Shown piece after piece: positions 11,942 through 23,122 of a stretch of 64,000 bases of DNA. The stretch covers positions 18,474,421 to 18,538,420 of the forward strand of contig CM067508.1 in assembly GCA_034509495.1 (NCBI GenBank). The letters run 5' to 3'. The stretch is from Acestrorhynchus altus. Its lineage: Eukaryota; Chordata; Actinopteri; Characiformes; Acestrorhynchidae. The notes below the pieces were generated by a model. It was given only the letters and a program-made list of their open reading frames with translations, was not told the DNA's origin and searched no databases. The translations under genes and the position numbers were made by a program. Positions within the stretch are counted from its first letter, which is position 1. Every line of letters starts with the position of its first letter.

Positions 11942-14900
11942 AAGCCCCCCAGTCAAAACATCCCAACCATGAAGGACACCCACTGTGAGAAAACCAATCC
12001 TTTAAATTTAACCTGGGTTGACCAATCCTGGCCTGCTGCCCAAAGTTGTTGTAATCAGAGATTAGAGAATAAGCATTCATCATTTTGTTTCTTTGGCTAT
12101 GTAAAGAACTCATAGGTTAAAGAAAATACACTGTTAAATTCAAAAATGCAGAACAAAAACGGTAATTCATTTGCTAGCAAGTTAGCTCTAGCACAGAAGC
12201 AGGCGAAGAGTAGAAACAAAGTTTACTTAAAGCAGTGAACACAGCTCGGGGGTTACACCATTAACCCGGAGTTAACCTGGAGTCACTGTGGGTGTAAATG
12301 ACAGTGACAAGGACATCAGACTAATCACTGGCTGTGTGACACGCTCACTTACATACCATTAGACATCCTTCTTTTTGATTCCTCATTCTGAACACTGGGA
12401 TTTACTACGACTGGATCTATTTTACATCTTTACATCTGTGTGTGTGTGTGTGTGTGTGCATGTATAAAGTGCAAATACATTAGGCAAAACACTGCCATAA
12501 GAGGAATAAGCACAGCACTATGCTTTTGTTTCCCTGTATGTTAACAGTTGTCAGCAGCCTAGAAGAACATGTTGAAGAACACACTGCTGAAGAACATGTT
12601 GAGAAAATCACCAGTGCGCTCTGTTAATAATTATATATTCTATATATTTATATAGTGTTTCTTTCCTACTAAATTATTATTATTTATTTTATTTTTTTAT
12701 CTATCTATAATTTCGTACTTCTTACTAAATTATTTTTATCTATCTTTCTACTTCACTACTGTACTGATGCTGAATTCCATGCTGCTACTGGAACCTTAAT
12801 TTCCCTGAAGGAACCCTCCCAAGGGATCAATAAAATTCTATTCTATTCTAACAATCCAAACTAAATTATATCATTAATAACTGGCTGAAAAAAACAACAG
12901 CCTGACCAGTTTAGCCCTTGACCAGTCAATTGAATGTTTTCATTTGAGTTGCTGGTTAATCTGCTCTACCAGCATGATCTGAGCAGCTTCATCAAATGTA
13001 TAGTTTTACCAGCACAGGTATGTTTTTGCCAGAATGACCAGCTTTTCAACCACCCACAAAGACCAGCTTAGACCTCCTGAAACCAGTTAAGTAGCCTGTC
13101 TTAAACTGGATTCTTCAGCAGGTACAAACATTATTTTTTAATAAATGTTTAACTCCTTAACACTTAACGGAGAGAGATTTGGTCACTATGTGTATATAAT
13201 ATGGTATCATATTTTTTTCCTGGTTTAAAACATTCTTTCAATGACATTAATACCACATGCCTAATACCGTGTAGGTCCTTTTTATGCTGCCACAACGTTT
13301 CTTACCTGAGTCATAGACTCACAAGACCTCTGAAGGCACCCTGTGGTATCTGGCACCAAGACATTCGCAACAAATCTTGCTAGATTAGCAAGTCTTGCAA
13401 GTTGTGAGGAGGGACATTTTTTACTTGGAACACTTTTGGTACTGCATACCACAGACACCCCACATGATCCGCCAGACCTTTTGGAGTGGTTGTGAGCAGT
13501 CATCTAGCCATCACAATCTGATTCTCGCAAACACTGTCTTATGTTCGTCTTCCAGCACATCAACTTTGAGACCTAATTGTCCACATGCCGCCCCATATAC
13601 ATCCACACCTTGACAAGAGTCATTGGAACCAGATTAGTGCTATTCACTCCAGCCTTCAGTGGTCCCAATATTGTGGTGGCGTAATTTCCTGCCAAAAGTA
13701 ATTTAATAATAGTACAAATAAGGAGAATGTATATTGCTTTTTTTCCCCAGTTACTAACAGTGACCTTCAGAATGACAGCCCATCCTCAGGCTCTGTGCTG
13801 AACTCTGACTGTTCTTATTGCTCTTCCACAGCAGCAGTCTTAATTCCTTGAAATCCTTAAACTCCAATCTGTTCCCAGACTCCTAAAGTCCACAAGTGAC
13901 GAGGAATTTACAGATGAAGCCGACTCTGGACCCAGTGATGTTACACTGTAGAAGAAGGCTTAAAAGAACTGTTCAGATTTAAACGATCTGATGTGCTGGG
14001 TGGGGGGTGGGGGGGCGCCTCCATACAGCAGCATATACATAAATCCAGAACAACAGTCATAATCTTCACTTTCTAATATTAAATACATAGAGAGATCAGT
14101 GTTTTATTATCAGCAGTAAAACCAGCATACTGATCCAGGGTCAGTATTCTGATCTATATCGAACTGTAAAGACTTTATCTATGATGATAAACTATCCTCT
14201 ACCCCAAACAGCCCCCAACAAACCCCCAACATCCATTTGCCAGGCATAACATTAATACACCTGAAGTTGAATAACACTGATCATCAGGTTCTAATAATAC
14301 CTGTAAAAGGCAGGATCTGCATACTAGGCAACATGTGAACAGCCAGTGTGTTGTAAACCAAGTGTAAGACACTTCAGCAAAAACTAAACTACTGGATCAG
14401 AACATCTCCAAAATATCAGGCAGGTCTTGTGTGGTGTTCCTGGTATGCAGTGGTCAGTACCAACCAAAACGGATCCAAGCAAGGGCAAACAGTGAACTGC
14501 TGTCAGGGTCAGGGGAGCCTGCTACTCACTGAGGTCCCACCTCACAAAGTCTTGGTGCCAGATACTAGGCCTGTCATAATAACAACAATATACACAGATC
14601 AATCATAACATTATGACCAACTCCTTGTTTCTACATTCACTGACCATTAAATCAGCTCCTTTCACCAGACAGGAGCAATTTGTAGTTCTCTAAATACAAA
14701 TTGTAGTCCATATGTTTCTCTGCATACTTTGTTAGCTGTCTTCACACTGGTCAGGACCCCATTGGGTGGGGGTCATTCTCAGTACTGAGATGTGCTGGTA
14801 TGAGTGGATCCGACTGGAGTGTTCAAAGCCCTCAGTGTCACCACTGGATTGAGAATAGTCCACCAATCAGATATATCCACCCAAAGTCATGCTGTGGACA

Positions 14901-16203
14901 TCGTCCTGTGATGAGGAACTAGAGGATGACCAACACAAACTCTGCACAAACTTTACATCTCTAAGGTGGACCAACTAGGTATGAGGACTTGAGGTACATG
15001 CTACGTAACAATGAGATCTCTTATATAATTAGCAGGGTTTAGTGTTTTGTAGTAATCGGTTATAAACAGTTCCACATAGAATTATCTACAATAAGATTTT
15101 GCACATTCAAATATTTGTTTAAATCATCCAAATTGTTTACATACGTTTTTAAATACTTTTATCCAATGTATTGACACAGTTTGGTTCACACTGTTGCTTT
15201 AATGCTGACCCCCCCTCTAGTCTTAGAAACGAGATAAGTATAAACTGTATAGAACAGTAACTCTACAGGCTGCTGTGATCGCTCTGGTCCCTCAGGACTG
15301 CAGATCAGTAACACCGCTCCTCCTCCTCTTCCACTCAGGACATGCTCAAGCCTGCAGGGATGGAGCTACAGGCTACAGCTTTTACAGCACATGCGTGCGC
15401 GCACACACTCACACTCACACTCTTTCTCTCTGAGCTTTATTTTTGTTCCTCTCATCCCAGAAAGTGAGCCAGAAATGCATTTTTAAAGTCCCCATTAATA
15501 AGTCAGAGAGGAATGTTAATGGTGAAGCATTAAAGCTCAAAAACATTTCCTTTATGTTGGTGTGGAAGCAGTGAGCCAGCTGATCCAGCAGTGTTCCGGC
15601 TCCTCCTCAGCACTGCCTGGCCTTATATGGTTCTCTAACCAGAGACTAGAGGTTCTTCAGTTCTTCAGCTCCTTTTACAGTTCTGAGAGTTAACCCCCTC
15701 CTCCACAGGCTGGGGGTGGGGTCTATAACTGCTTAATCAGCTTAATCATTGGGTGGGGTGGGGGCAGACAGAGAATTTCATCAAATTCCGTTTAGAATTT
15801 CAGAATTCAGACATGTTGAGAGGAATGTAGCCTGGGGTTAACAGACAGTGATGTATACCAGAACAGTTAACCACTAACAGCGTTGGCAGTGTTTATCTGA
15901 CTGTTAAAGAAACATTCAGCTGGATTTATTTTTAGAACAAACTCAACTCATCAGCTCCTCCAGATCACTTAGATCCTTTTAAGTCACAGCTTTATTCCAC
16001 TAAACACAGAAATGCTGATATGCACATCATTATGAAGCAGATCAACTACCCACACTGAGAAATGTTTGACCACAACAGTAATGATATACCCACATAAAAG
16101 AGAAATTATTATTATTATTATTATTATTGTTATTAATATTATTATTAATAATAATTTACTATTATTGTTACTAATTGTTATTATAATTATTTTACTATTA
16201 CTA

Positions 16204-16258
<55 letters not shown>

Positions 16259-18764
16259 TGGTGCAGAATAAACATCCTTCAGAGCAACAGAAACTCTCAC
16301 GTTAATAATTCAATCCAACTTTCAACTGTAAAAAGATCAAATCTTTATCTCATTCATTCTGTTACTGTACCATTAAGACTGATACATGTAAATCACCACT
16401 GACTGGATGTTCCATTTCATTCTTTCTAAAATCAGTCTGAGCTAAAACACTGAAAGATCAGTCAGTCCCTCAGCAGTGACCCCACTGGAGCTAAGTGCCT
16501 CAATAATAAACAGCAGTAAACAAAAGTGAAATAAATAGCTAACTCAAGTTCCAGCATGGAAAGAAAATAAATTCGTAATAAATAAATAAATACGCAGTGT
16601 ATAACACATTACACAACAACAATTCCACAGTTATGATGGAATGAAAATAGGTACCCTACTACATGTCACATCAAATCACCAACATCATTCAATCCTATAT
16701 AATGAAAACACTGGTTGCTTTCTATAAAATGGTTTGGGGTTGGTTCTCGCATCATCATTCACTCTTTACTCTGGTGGAAGCAAAGGCAGATTCATAAGAT
16801 ATGTGTGAATTCAGGGTGTTAATTCTGGCTGAGTGTTTCAAATCCCTCTTTAACCCTGAGCAGCAGGTGGACAGTCCCTGGACTGTCTGCAGTGCCCAGC
16901 AGAGGAAGTGGTTTATGGGCAGTCCCAGCAGTCCCAGAACTGATAGCGCTGCTGAATCACTCCAGCGCTGTTAATCTGACATTAAACATTTCCTGAATGA
17001 AAAAAATACAGATGTAATGCACACAGCAGAGGGGTGGACTGACCAGCCTACTATAGAGACAGGCTGGACAAGAGGTCAGAGGAGAATGTAAAAATCTGCC
17101 ACAGGAATTTGTTTTGACTGGACAGCTCTGCTGAACATCAACCGAAAAGAGAATTCCAACTTCAAAAAGGTTTAACTAAAAATGTTCCCCAACTGTGATT
17201 TCTGCCAAAGGGGGCAACAAAGTCCTTATTCTGTAATAGGTCCAAACTTATATGTTAATGTCACTGAAGGCTTCAGATGACTGACACTTAAAGTGCAACA
17301 CCAGCAGCCTTTTTTCTTATGCTCCTTCAGGGCTCTGGAGAAATGGTCACTGGTGATTGTGACGTAATCATGAACAGGTCATTTTATGGACACTACCCAA
17401 AGAGCATAATGTTAGCTGTGACTGTTTTTGGCCAACAGCGACATCACCCCTGCAGCATTAGCATGCTGGCTACACCCATCATACAAAATCACTAGAGCAG
17501 CATTAGCATATTGGCTACCGCCCTCCACCTGCAGCATTCACACTGGGCTACATATCTCTTTCAAAACTGCTAGCACAGTATCAGTTAGGAACCTTAGCAC
17601 CATTGGATGGCTGATGTTGTCTGAACTGAATTAATCATAAAATGATCCAGATAGTTTTTTTCTTTGATTCCCAGGAAAGCAGACATTACTTTTACATATC
17701 GCAGCAGGTACCCTATCATCAGCCACTCAAAATATTGACCACTTTGGGATCTTGTTCAATCCTTCTCTCTCCCTTCGCCAATTGATTAGAGGAAGTTGCC
17801 AAGGAATTCATCCCTCCCCATAATGGGTGCCCCTACACAAGTTCTACACCATCAAAAGAGCATGTCTATCTACCAGACTGTACTTTTGCTACATTTCTCT
17901 GCAATTCTACTGGTGTTGCTCTTTTTCTGCCCTTGAATGGCAGAAACAGGCACGTGTTCGAGAGTTCTCGGTGCTAATTTAATGCTAGAATTTCTATTTG
18001 AATGCCAGCAAAATTAACAGCACAGAACAGATGGTTTTGACTTCTTACAGCTCTAACCGCTGATCTACATCAGTGGAACCTGTTTGGTGTTATACAGAAC
18101 CATTTTTAAAATGTCTACATTTGTGACTTCAAACAGCTGAAACTCTCCTGTAGGAATTACAGCAGGAGGGCCAACTTGGCACTTGGGAACATCTGACCCC
18201 CAGATTGGACCTTCAGATTATGTCAACTGATACTCTGAACTGGATCAGTTGTGTGGCACTAATCAGCAGGCCAAAAAACAGTGTTTACTGGGATCACTCA
18301 CGGCTTCTCTGTTCTACAGTACACACACACACACACACACACACACGCCTGAACAGGCTGGGACAGGATGAGGAATGCTGCTCTGTTCACTTCCGGGTTC
18401 AGTGGCCAACTCCCAGGGGATCCAAACAGAGCTGCCAACGTGGGGGGAGAGGGGTGAAAGAACGAAAGAAAGAAAGAAAAAAAGAGAGAGAGAAGGTAAA
18501 AGACAGAGACAAAGAATTTAAAGAGAGAGGAAAAGAATGTGTGTGAGAGTGTATGAGTGTGTGTGTGTGTGTGTGAGAGAGAGAGCAAGAAGGTAAAAAG
18601 TAAAAGAAAGAGAGAGAAGGTAAAAGAATGTGAGAGAGAGAGAATGTAAAGACAGAGAGGAAAAGAATGAGTGTGTGTGAGGGAGAGAATGTGTGTATGA
18701 GAGAGAGAGCAAGAGAGGGTGTATGAGAGAGAGTGTGTATGTATCTATGTATGTATGTATGCAT

Positions 18765-18799
<35 letters not shown>

Positions 18800-19286
18800 C
18801 GAGAGCGAGTGTGTGTGAGAGCGAGAGCGAGTGTGTGTGAGAGCGAGAGCGAGTGTGTGTGAGTGAGTGAGTGAGTGAGTGAGTGAGTGAGTGTGTGTGT
18901 GTGAGAGAGAGAGAGAGACAGTGGATAGAGTGTGTGTTTTTGTGTGAGGTTCTTGTATAGTAGTTATAAACACACACACACGGGGGTCGCTGTCTCTGTA
19001 GTAAAACATCAGTAATCGGTCATCGGCACTGAGGAGCTGACCGCAGATCAGTCAGGCGGACAGTGAGACATAGCCGGCTGTAGTCAGCCGCTCTGCCTCA
19101 CACCGGACGCTGATCTCAGGACAGCTGGGTCCTCAGCCGGCAGACGGAGGAGCAGCGGAGGAAACACGCTGGAAGAGTGTGATCGCTGAGCGGACTCTGT
19201 CTGCGTCCCGGGACACACTCTGACCAGGACCGTGGAACACCCTCACACCTCGACTCCTCCGCCCGCTCTGCGCGATCTCTCTCTCG

Positions 19287-19319
<33 letters not shown>

Positions 19320-19429
19320 ACATACATACATACATACATACATACACACACACAAGTTTCCTTTGTTGCGTCCCGCCGCCGCCGCGCGCACAAAGCACCG
19401 CAAACGAGCAAACACCCGCTTTACCTCAT
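3120..19429 (-). CDS. vasp: vasp, Ena/VASP family actin regulator (12 exons seen; 3' end missing)
   Basis: Ena/VASP proteins bind FPPPP-type ligands, recruit profilin-actin and protect growing barbed ends at focal adhesions and the leading edge. Exons in transcript order: 19425-19429, 8393-8564, 7371-7551, 6977-7043, 6127-6239, 5690-5916, 4776-4909, 4342-4408, 3957-3984, 3724-3766, 3432-3467, 3120-3168. All have GT-AG borders, and the phases join to 374 uninterrupted codons. Visible parts: EVH1 domain (about 1-115, with ligand-groove residues Y16, W23 and F79), NGPSPEEL linker (about 130), charged ER-rich segment (142-175), proline-rich region (183-227), G-actin-binding motif GLAAALAGAKLRKV (240-253), F-actin-binding motif around GLMGEMSAILARRRK (288-302) and RRPWEKS. 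VASP is favoured over EVL or Mena by QVWGLNFGSKEDAA, VVGRKMQ and APPLPSPAG. The coiled-coil tetramerisation domain was not found in 1-3119. Human VASP is 380 aa, so only about 40-60 residues seem missing. Confidence 0.94.
3432..3467 (-). CDS. vasp: vasp exon 11, possible 12-codon cassette exon
   Basis: The acceptor is gttctgttcccag and the donor is CCCCAG/GTACAC. It encodes RGLDSPSITMSP. It is 36 nt with phase 2 at both ends, so skipping keeps frame. No strong family match; supported only by splice signals, phase and position. Confidence 0.6.
3724..3766 (-). CDS. vasp: vasp exon 10, RRPWEKS motif
   Basis: It encodes DTLRRPWEKSAAIP plus two bases. RRPWEK is shared with mammalian VASP and EVL, just before the C-terminal domain. 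The acceptor is gtgctcacag and the donor is CCCCAG/GTAAAAC. Confidence 0.9.
3839..3920. repeat. (CAAA)n microsatellite
   Basis: About 20 units next to vasp exon 9 inside the intron. Confidence 0.95.
3957..3984 (-). CDS. vasp: vasp exon 9 (28 nt microexon)
   Basis: It encodes DDSDTQGQT plus one base, acidic and polar. The acceptor is ttcgtcagcag and the donor is ACTG/GTAAGA. Its phases fit exons 8 and 10. A (CAAA)n microsatellite begins about 37 bases past the donor. Confidence 0.82.
4342..4408 (-). CDS. vasp: vasp exon 8
   Basis: Residues 300-322, completing LARRRKA and continuing ADKGEKAPPAPRMEPEPSN. The acceptor is gggtgtag and the donor is AGTAAT/GTAAGTG. Mammalian VASP has Thr278 (an AMPK site) directly after RRRKA; here that position is alanine. 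Confidence 0.88.
4776..4909 (-). CDS. vasp: vasp exon 7, Ala/Pro linker and F-actin-binding motif
   Basis: Residues 256-299. It starts DDGGSAAPAAPAPAP and ends SGGGLMGEMSAILAR, matching the F-actin-binding motif that mammalian VASP spells GGGGLMEEMNAMLARRRKA. A run of nine G (nine C on the plus strand, 4811-4819) encodes the triple glycine just before LM. The reading frame depends on that count being right. The acceptor is ccccaacag and the donor is AGACG/GTGAGT. Confidence 0.92.
5690..5916 (-). CDS. vasp: vasp exon 6, proline-rich region and G-actin-binding motif
   Basis: Residues 180-255. Two GPPPPP blocks (profilin and SH3 ligands) are followed by APPPAPPLPSPAG, a glycine run and GLAAALAGAKLRKVPK, the WH2-like actin monomer site. 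The donor is CCAAAG/GTGAGG. I chose the acceptor tgtgtacag at 5917 (exon starts VNIPPAP); a second AG, 15 bases further in, keeps the same frame and would drop five residues. Where human VASP has Ser239 in KLRKVS, this protein has proline. Confidence 0.93.
5931..6019. repeat. (AAAT)n then (AAT)n microsatellite
   Basis: Lies just upstream of the acceptor of vasp exon 6 and supplies T-rich sequence on the transcribed strand. Confidence 0.95.
6127..6239 (-). CDS. vasp: vasp exon 5, charged ER/QE-rich segment
   Basis: Residues 142-179. An alternating Glu/Arg/Gln stretch (LEQQERERQEREQ, then LERERLDRERQERER) ends in RQASAG. It resembles the LERER repeats of Mena, which bind F-actin or integrin in that paralogue, and is much longer than the same region of mammalian VASP. 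It probably forms a single charged helix. S178 sits in an RxxS context where mammalian VASP has its PKA site Ser157. Confidence 0.93.
6977..7043 (-). CDS. vasp: vasp exon 4, NGPSPEEL linker
   Basis: Residues 120-141. The acceptor is ttctcctgcag and the donor is AGACG/GTGCGT. It carries the family-conserved NGPSPEELEQQ that follows EVH1 in VASP, EVL and Mena. The exon is too short to appear as an ORF; phase 1 in and phase 2 out fit its neighbours. Confidence 0.92.
7371..7551 (-). CDS. vasp: vasp exon 3, second half of EVH1 domain
   Basis: Residues 60-119 plus one base. It starts VVINCPIVKG and contains KYNQATPNFHQWRD, with the groove phenylalanine at F79, and QVWGLNFGSKEDAA. The acceptor is ttgtttgtag and the donor is CCTG/GTAAAA. 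It ends the EVH1 fold with helix ALFANGMLHALDVL. Confidence 0.97.
8393..8564 (-). CDS. vasp: vasp exon 2, first half of EVH1 domain
   Basis: Residues 2-59. The acceptor follows a CT-rich tract (ctctctctcag) and the donor is CAACAG/GTAGTG. It encodes ATVMTYDDGGKKW (Y16 and W23 line the proline-ligand groove), then FSRVQIYHNP and FRVVGRKMQ, all hallmarks of VASP EVH1. Confidence 0.97.
8830..9185. repeat. Degenerate minisatellite in vasp intron 1
   Basis: Repeated units of about 35-40 bp with a core like gatgcagtaacaactgataa and ccatcatcagtgatg, about nine to ten copies, poorly conserved. Confidence 0.65.
11899..11939. repeat. (CA)n microsatellite
   Basis: About 20 dinucleotide units. Shorter (CA)n/(GT)n tracts lie at 3385-3402, 9634-9659, 10902-10928, 12438-12459 and 18319-18346. 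Confidence 0.95.
12620..12850 (+). repeat. Retroposon tail family, copy 1
   Basis: AT-rich lead, then ctgctactggaaccttaatt, tccctgaaggaaccctccca and ggatcaataaaattctattc. The same ending occurs at 34690-34875 and, reversed, at 37590-37690. Confidence 0.6.
13230..13690 (-). mobile_element. Internally deleted Tc1-like transposon
   Basis: The plus strand carries acctctgaaggcaccctgtg and ggtatctggcaccaagacat near 13325-13365. On the minus strand these match the end of a Tc1-like transposase reading frame common in fish (a WCQIPQ-like region). About 13500-13690 matches the other end, beginning with catctagccatcacaatctg. The transposase is broken and most of it is gone. Confidence 0.55.
14240..14640 (+). 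mobile_element. Internally deleted Tc1-like transposon (opposite orientation)
   Basis: Same family as 13230-13690 but inverted. Near the left, ctgaagttgaataacactga and ggatcagaacatctccaaaa; near the right, tcttggtgccagatacta followed by cataacattatgaccaac. Transposase coding capacity is lost. Confidence 0.55.
14640..14990. repeat. Dispersed fish repeat, copy 1
   Basis: Contains tcattctcagtactgagatg, a ggtatgagtggatccgac segment and ggtggaccaactaggta. It is related to 62330-62825 and 52440-52600. It lies directly against the deleted Tc1-like element. Confidence 0.5.
16106..16257. repeat. (ATT)n microsatellite
   Basis: Two ATT blocks with an interrupted middle, in vasp intron 1. Confidence 0.95.
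18448..18922 (+). repeat. Long purine-rich GA/GT tract in vasp intron 1
   Basis: About 475 bp of (GA)n, GAAA and GAGT blocks with (GT)n inserts; very few C on the plus strand. It sits 0.5-1.0 kb downstream of vasp exon 1. Reading frames of Ser/His/Thr or Arg/Glu repeats here are artefacts. Confidence 0.85.
19269..19353. repeat. Compound (CT)n(CA)n(CATA)n microsatellite
   Basis: Lies at the edge of the vasp CpG-rich exon 1 block, within the first 160 bases of intron 1. Confidence 0.9.
19425..19429 (-). CDS. vasp: vasp exon 1, coding part (ATG AG)
   Basis: The minus strand reads ATGAG then GTAAAG, a good donor. Joining ATG-AG to exon 2, which starts TGAGTCTAGC, gives MSESSICQAR, the expected Ena/VASP N-terminus. 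Only five coding bases lie in this exon, so an ORF search misses it. The rest of the exon upstream (19430 to about 19800) is GC-rich 5' UTR. Confidence 0.9.
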
Positions 19430-19910
19430 GACTGAAGCCTGCTGCTCCGCCGCTCCGCCGCTCAGCTCCACAAACTACAATAACTGCCCAGCACGGCTAC
19501 AAAATGGACGAGTGGCTCATGAATCCGCCCTCAGCGGCGGCTCGGCGCTGATTTCCTGGTTTGGGGAAAAGGGGAAAAAGTGGGAGGGAGAGAGAGAGGC
19601 AGCATGTCAACTCCAATCTCCAAACGAGCGCCCCAGCTCCTCCGACCTCATCCTCCGCTCCTCCGCCTCTTCTATCTCTCTCTCTCAGTCGTGAACGCGA
19701 GCCTGTCCGAGCGACACATCCAGATAAATTTGACCTAAACCTCCCCGCAGATCTCCGGACTCTCCAGAAACTCCAGCCAACGCTTATTCAGCCTTCAAAG
19801 CGAGTTTGCGCCTGCTCTCCACACCCGTATTCCACTAGAGCCCGCCCTCCGGCGGTTCTCATTGGGTGATGAGAGCTCCTGAACAGACAGACCAGTACAT
19901 AATTGGCTGA
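19430..19910 (-). promoter_or_regulatory. vasp: vasp 5' UTR and CpG-rich promoter
   Basis: A GC- and CpG-rich block of about 0.5-0.9 kb (about 19000-19870) surrounds the first vasp exon in an otherwise AT-rich neighbourhood. Two inverted CCAAT boxes (attggg near 19861, attggc near 19901) read CCAAT on the vasp strand. No TATA box was seen. Transcription probably starts between 19700 and 19850. Confidence 0.6.
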
Positions 19911-20352
19911 TGGGAATGTAAATCTGATTTTAAAAAATTAATAAATAAACATATAACCGTATTACACATAAAAATAAATACTATATGAATGTAAATTTTA
20001 TATTTATAACAATAAATTCTACAGATCATAAAAATAACTTTTAATTAAACAAATCAAAATAAATGTACCAAAGGATTTTAAATAATTATACATGTATATA
20101 TTAATGTAAGTATAGAAATATAGACATATAATACTACTAAATATAAATACAAATATAAATATTCAACAATATGAATATAGCATAAATATTGTAATCATTA
20201 ATATAGTATTCAGTCTATTTATGTTAATGATAACCTATGAGAAAATGAAATGTACTATATTATCTATGTCTATAATATAATGTCATTATAATGTTATATT
20301 ATTATTTATCATATGTATAATTATAATTTAAAACACAAAATACTGAAATGAA

Positions 20353-20383
<31 letters not shown>

Positions 20384-20558
20384 TATAGATATATAGAAGA
20401 GACATAGAAAGATATGTAAACACATTACACACATATTAAGAAAAAACACTGAAATTGTTAAATATTATATATTAGAGAATAATAATACACATAAGGTGTT
20501 TAAAGTTTTGCAGTGTTATGAAAAAAATTAAATATGCTAACAATTAGAATAAATGATG

Positions 20559-20594
<36 letters not shown>

Positions 20595-21535
20595 TGAAGA
20601 AAAACTGCATCCATTTGAACTGATATACTGCTTTGAACACAATTCAGAACACAATAGTTAAATTTTCTTTTTTAAATTTTCTTTCTTTTTCTCAACAGCA
20701 GTTTATTATTCAGTAAAGGAATGTTTACTGTTGTTGCAGCAGTTCTGCATAAAGAACCTGTTACTAAAAGTGAGCAGCTCAGTGTACAAGCAACAATACA
20801 ACAATAGGAGCAACAACAATGAAGCCAAACAGGACCCCGTCAAACACCAACAACAGCTCAGCGTTTAGACCATAAGCCAATCAGACTGCCCGCCAGTGTA
20901 CAAGCTCAACCAATCACAGCGCGGTGCTGGGATTTACCTGAAAACAGGTGGAGAAAAAAGCACCCATTGAAACTCCGCCTTTCAACCGCCATAATCCCAA
21001 TCTGGGTCTGAAAGGGCAACGCTGGAGAAGGAGCGTTTACATTTCACTGTACAGACTGTACACTTCTACACACAATATTACACACCTGACACACACTGAT
21101 GCAGAGTTCTACACACTGCACCCTTTATACACCATTCTACACACTGCACACACTTCTAAACAGTTGTTAAGATTTCCCAGTACATGATATTAATAAAATG
21201 GATTGAATTAGCTACAAAGGTCATTATAATCACACAGCTGCTGTATTTATCAGCAAAGGAAAAGCTGCAGTAGATGAAGGACTGAAACTGTAATTCTGAT
21301 GTTTGGTATGTGATGCAGGCTTCTTCAGTTCGCAGCAGGAGAACTTCAAAAATATTTTTGGCTCCAAAAATCTGCTTCAGATATCAGTTGAAAGCAACAA
21401 GTTTTACAACATAAAATGTTTTAGTAAAGTGTGATGGATAGACCTTATTTACACATTTAAATGAAATGTGCGCAATTTCAATTCATTACACATTTTGTAA
21501 AATTCTGTGAACTCCACACAATTAGGTCAGTCATT

Positions 21536-22335
21536 GTCTGATATTGCTTACTCTCTTGTTTGTGTGAGATAAAACCAACTATTTGACTTAGAATGAACCT
21601 TTGTAGCAACAGTTTGCTGATAAACAATCTAGCTAACCCTAATTCCTTGCCATGACATTGCTCTCTCTAATGGTATATCATGGTATTTGATTGTTTGTAA
21701 AGAGTTTTTTGACCATAAGACCTAAAAAGGTGTTTGTTAGCACTGTGGGATTATTGGATTCATGTATAATTTATAAGGCTATATGCCAGATAACATTAAC
21801 TTGTGAGATAGCTAGTGTGCCTAGCTGATCCAAACCAATGCTCCTCTCGTCAGTCACTGTAATTCAGTTGAATCAGTGTAAACAGATGCTCTTCTAGTCA
21901 GTAATTCAGTAGAATCAGTTAAAACAGAAACTCCTGTCATCAGTTGCTGTAAATCAATAGAAACAGAAGCTCCTGGTGGGTTTGGATGCTGTGTTTGTGG
22001 TTGGTTTTATTATGTGCAAAGTTACTAGTGGTAATGTTAGTGGTAGCTACCTAGTTAAGTACATAGACTAAGGTACTCCTTGGCTTGGACAAAGAGAATT
22101 TCAACACTGAGATTCTTGTCAGTATCTACAGTACTACAAAAAATGTGCATCTTTATTTTACTGTCTGTAAAGTCTACATTTTCACCGTTATTGAGCTACC
22201 TTATCCTCGGCCAGCAAGTGCCGTGGGTTCTGTCATATTTCTTTTGGTCTGGAAATCAGTGTCATTACTTTGGAAATGTGCATAAATTTGTGGACAGAGC
22301 TTCTGAAGGAGCACTGAAAGGAGGGGTGTGATTTT
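21536..22335 (+). repeat. Unclassified 0.8-kb dispersed repeat, copy 1
   Basis: Shares long stretches, in inverted orientation, with 42650-43260: for example gtgggattattggattcatg, tataatttataaggcta, tttcttttggtctgga and cttctgaaggagcactgaaa. Neither copy keeps a reading frame in common. Confidence 0.65.
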
Positions 22336-22478
22336 GCCATTGTTCAATTCAAATATCAACAGTTGTTTTCTATAATCATACACATTTACTTTAATCTAAA
22401 ATTGGAACTACATTATCATCCTCATTAGACCCCATTTTTTTCCACTTTCAAATTAACACATGCCAGTAAAAGTAAAAT

Positions 22479-22484
<6 letters not shown>

Positions 22485-22520
<36 letters not shown>
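22485..22520. repeat. Poly-T tract, about 36 bases
   Basis: It may be the reversed A-tail of an old retroposon; no matching body was recognised. A poly-A of about 28 bases lies at 9329-9356. Confidence 0.9.
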
Positions 22521-22524
<4 letters not shown>

Positions 22525-23008
22525 GTTTTACACAATCACACTTACCAAACTAATGAAGATCCAAGTTTCGCCAGAAAAACATTTAGGGTGTATTTACAAA
22601 GATGAGATATGTGATAGTCTAAATTCAGTGTTTGTCAGCACTGTTAGTCTAGTATCTCATTTTAAATTTAAGAAGCATCAGATAACAAATGTGCCTCAAT
22701 TACTAAATCGTGGGTCAGAAATCAATCAAGATAAACCATTTATTTAACAATGAGAGAAATACAGAATCCAGTAAATTCAAAACTCTAGTGAACCGGAGTT
22801 TAGTCTCGTAAACATCTGTCACTACACTTCAGCTCAGACACACACACACTGTGCTGACCATCTGCTCCCTCTGTATTAAACACACACTGTTCTCTAAAAC
22901 AACTATAAACACTTTCATCTAATGATGTAATCTACTGTTAATTACATAATCAGACTTTTCCTCTGGGGTGCTTTATTCAGTTTCAGTAACAAAATAACAA
23001 ACACAAAC

Positions 23009-23012
<4 letters not shown>

Positions 23013-23065
<53 letters not shown>

Positions 23066-23122
23066 ATAATTTTAGTCTCTCGCCCCTCCTCCACTTTTAC
23101 ACTTTCTGCTCAGCTGCTACAG

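Larger units (their letters stand above)
8565..19424 (-). other. vasp: vasp intron 1 (10.9 kb)
   Basis: No coding exon is supported here. It holds a 35-40 bp degenerate minisatellite (8830-9185), poly-A (9329-9356), several (CA)n and (ATT)n tracts, two deleted Tc1-like elements (13230-13690 and 14240-14630), a palindromic dispersed repeat (14640-14990) and a long purine tract (18448-18922). Long first introns of cytoskeletal genes often hold enhancers, but I cannot point to one. Confidence 0.8.

Noticed and set aside
18399..19009. Long Ser/His/Thr reading frames
   Set aside because: Translation of the GA/GT microsatellite field; no conserved protein and no codon structure.
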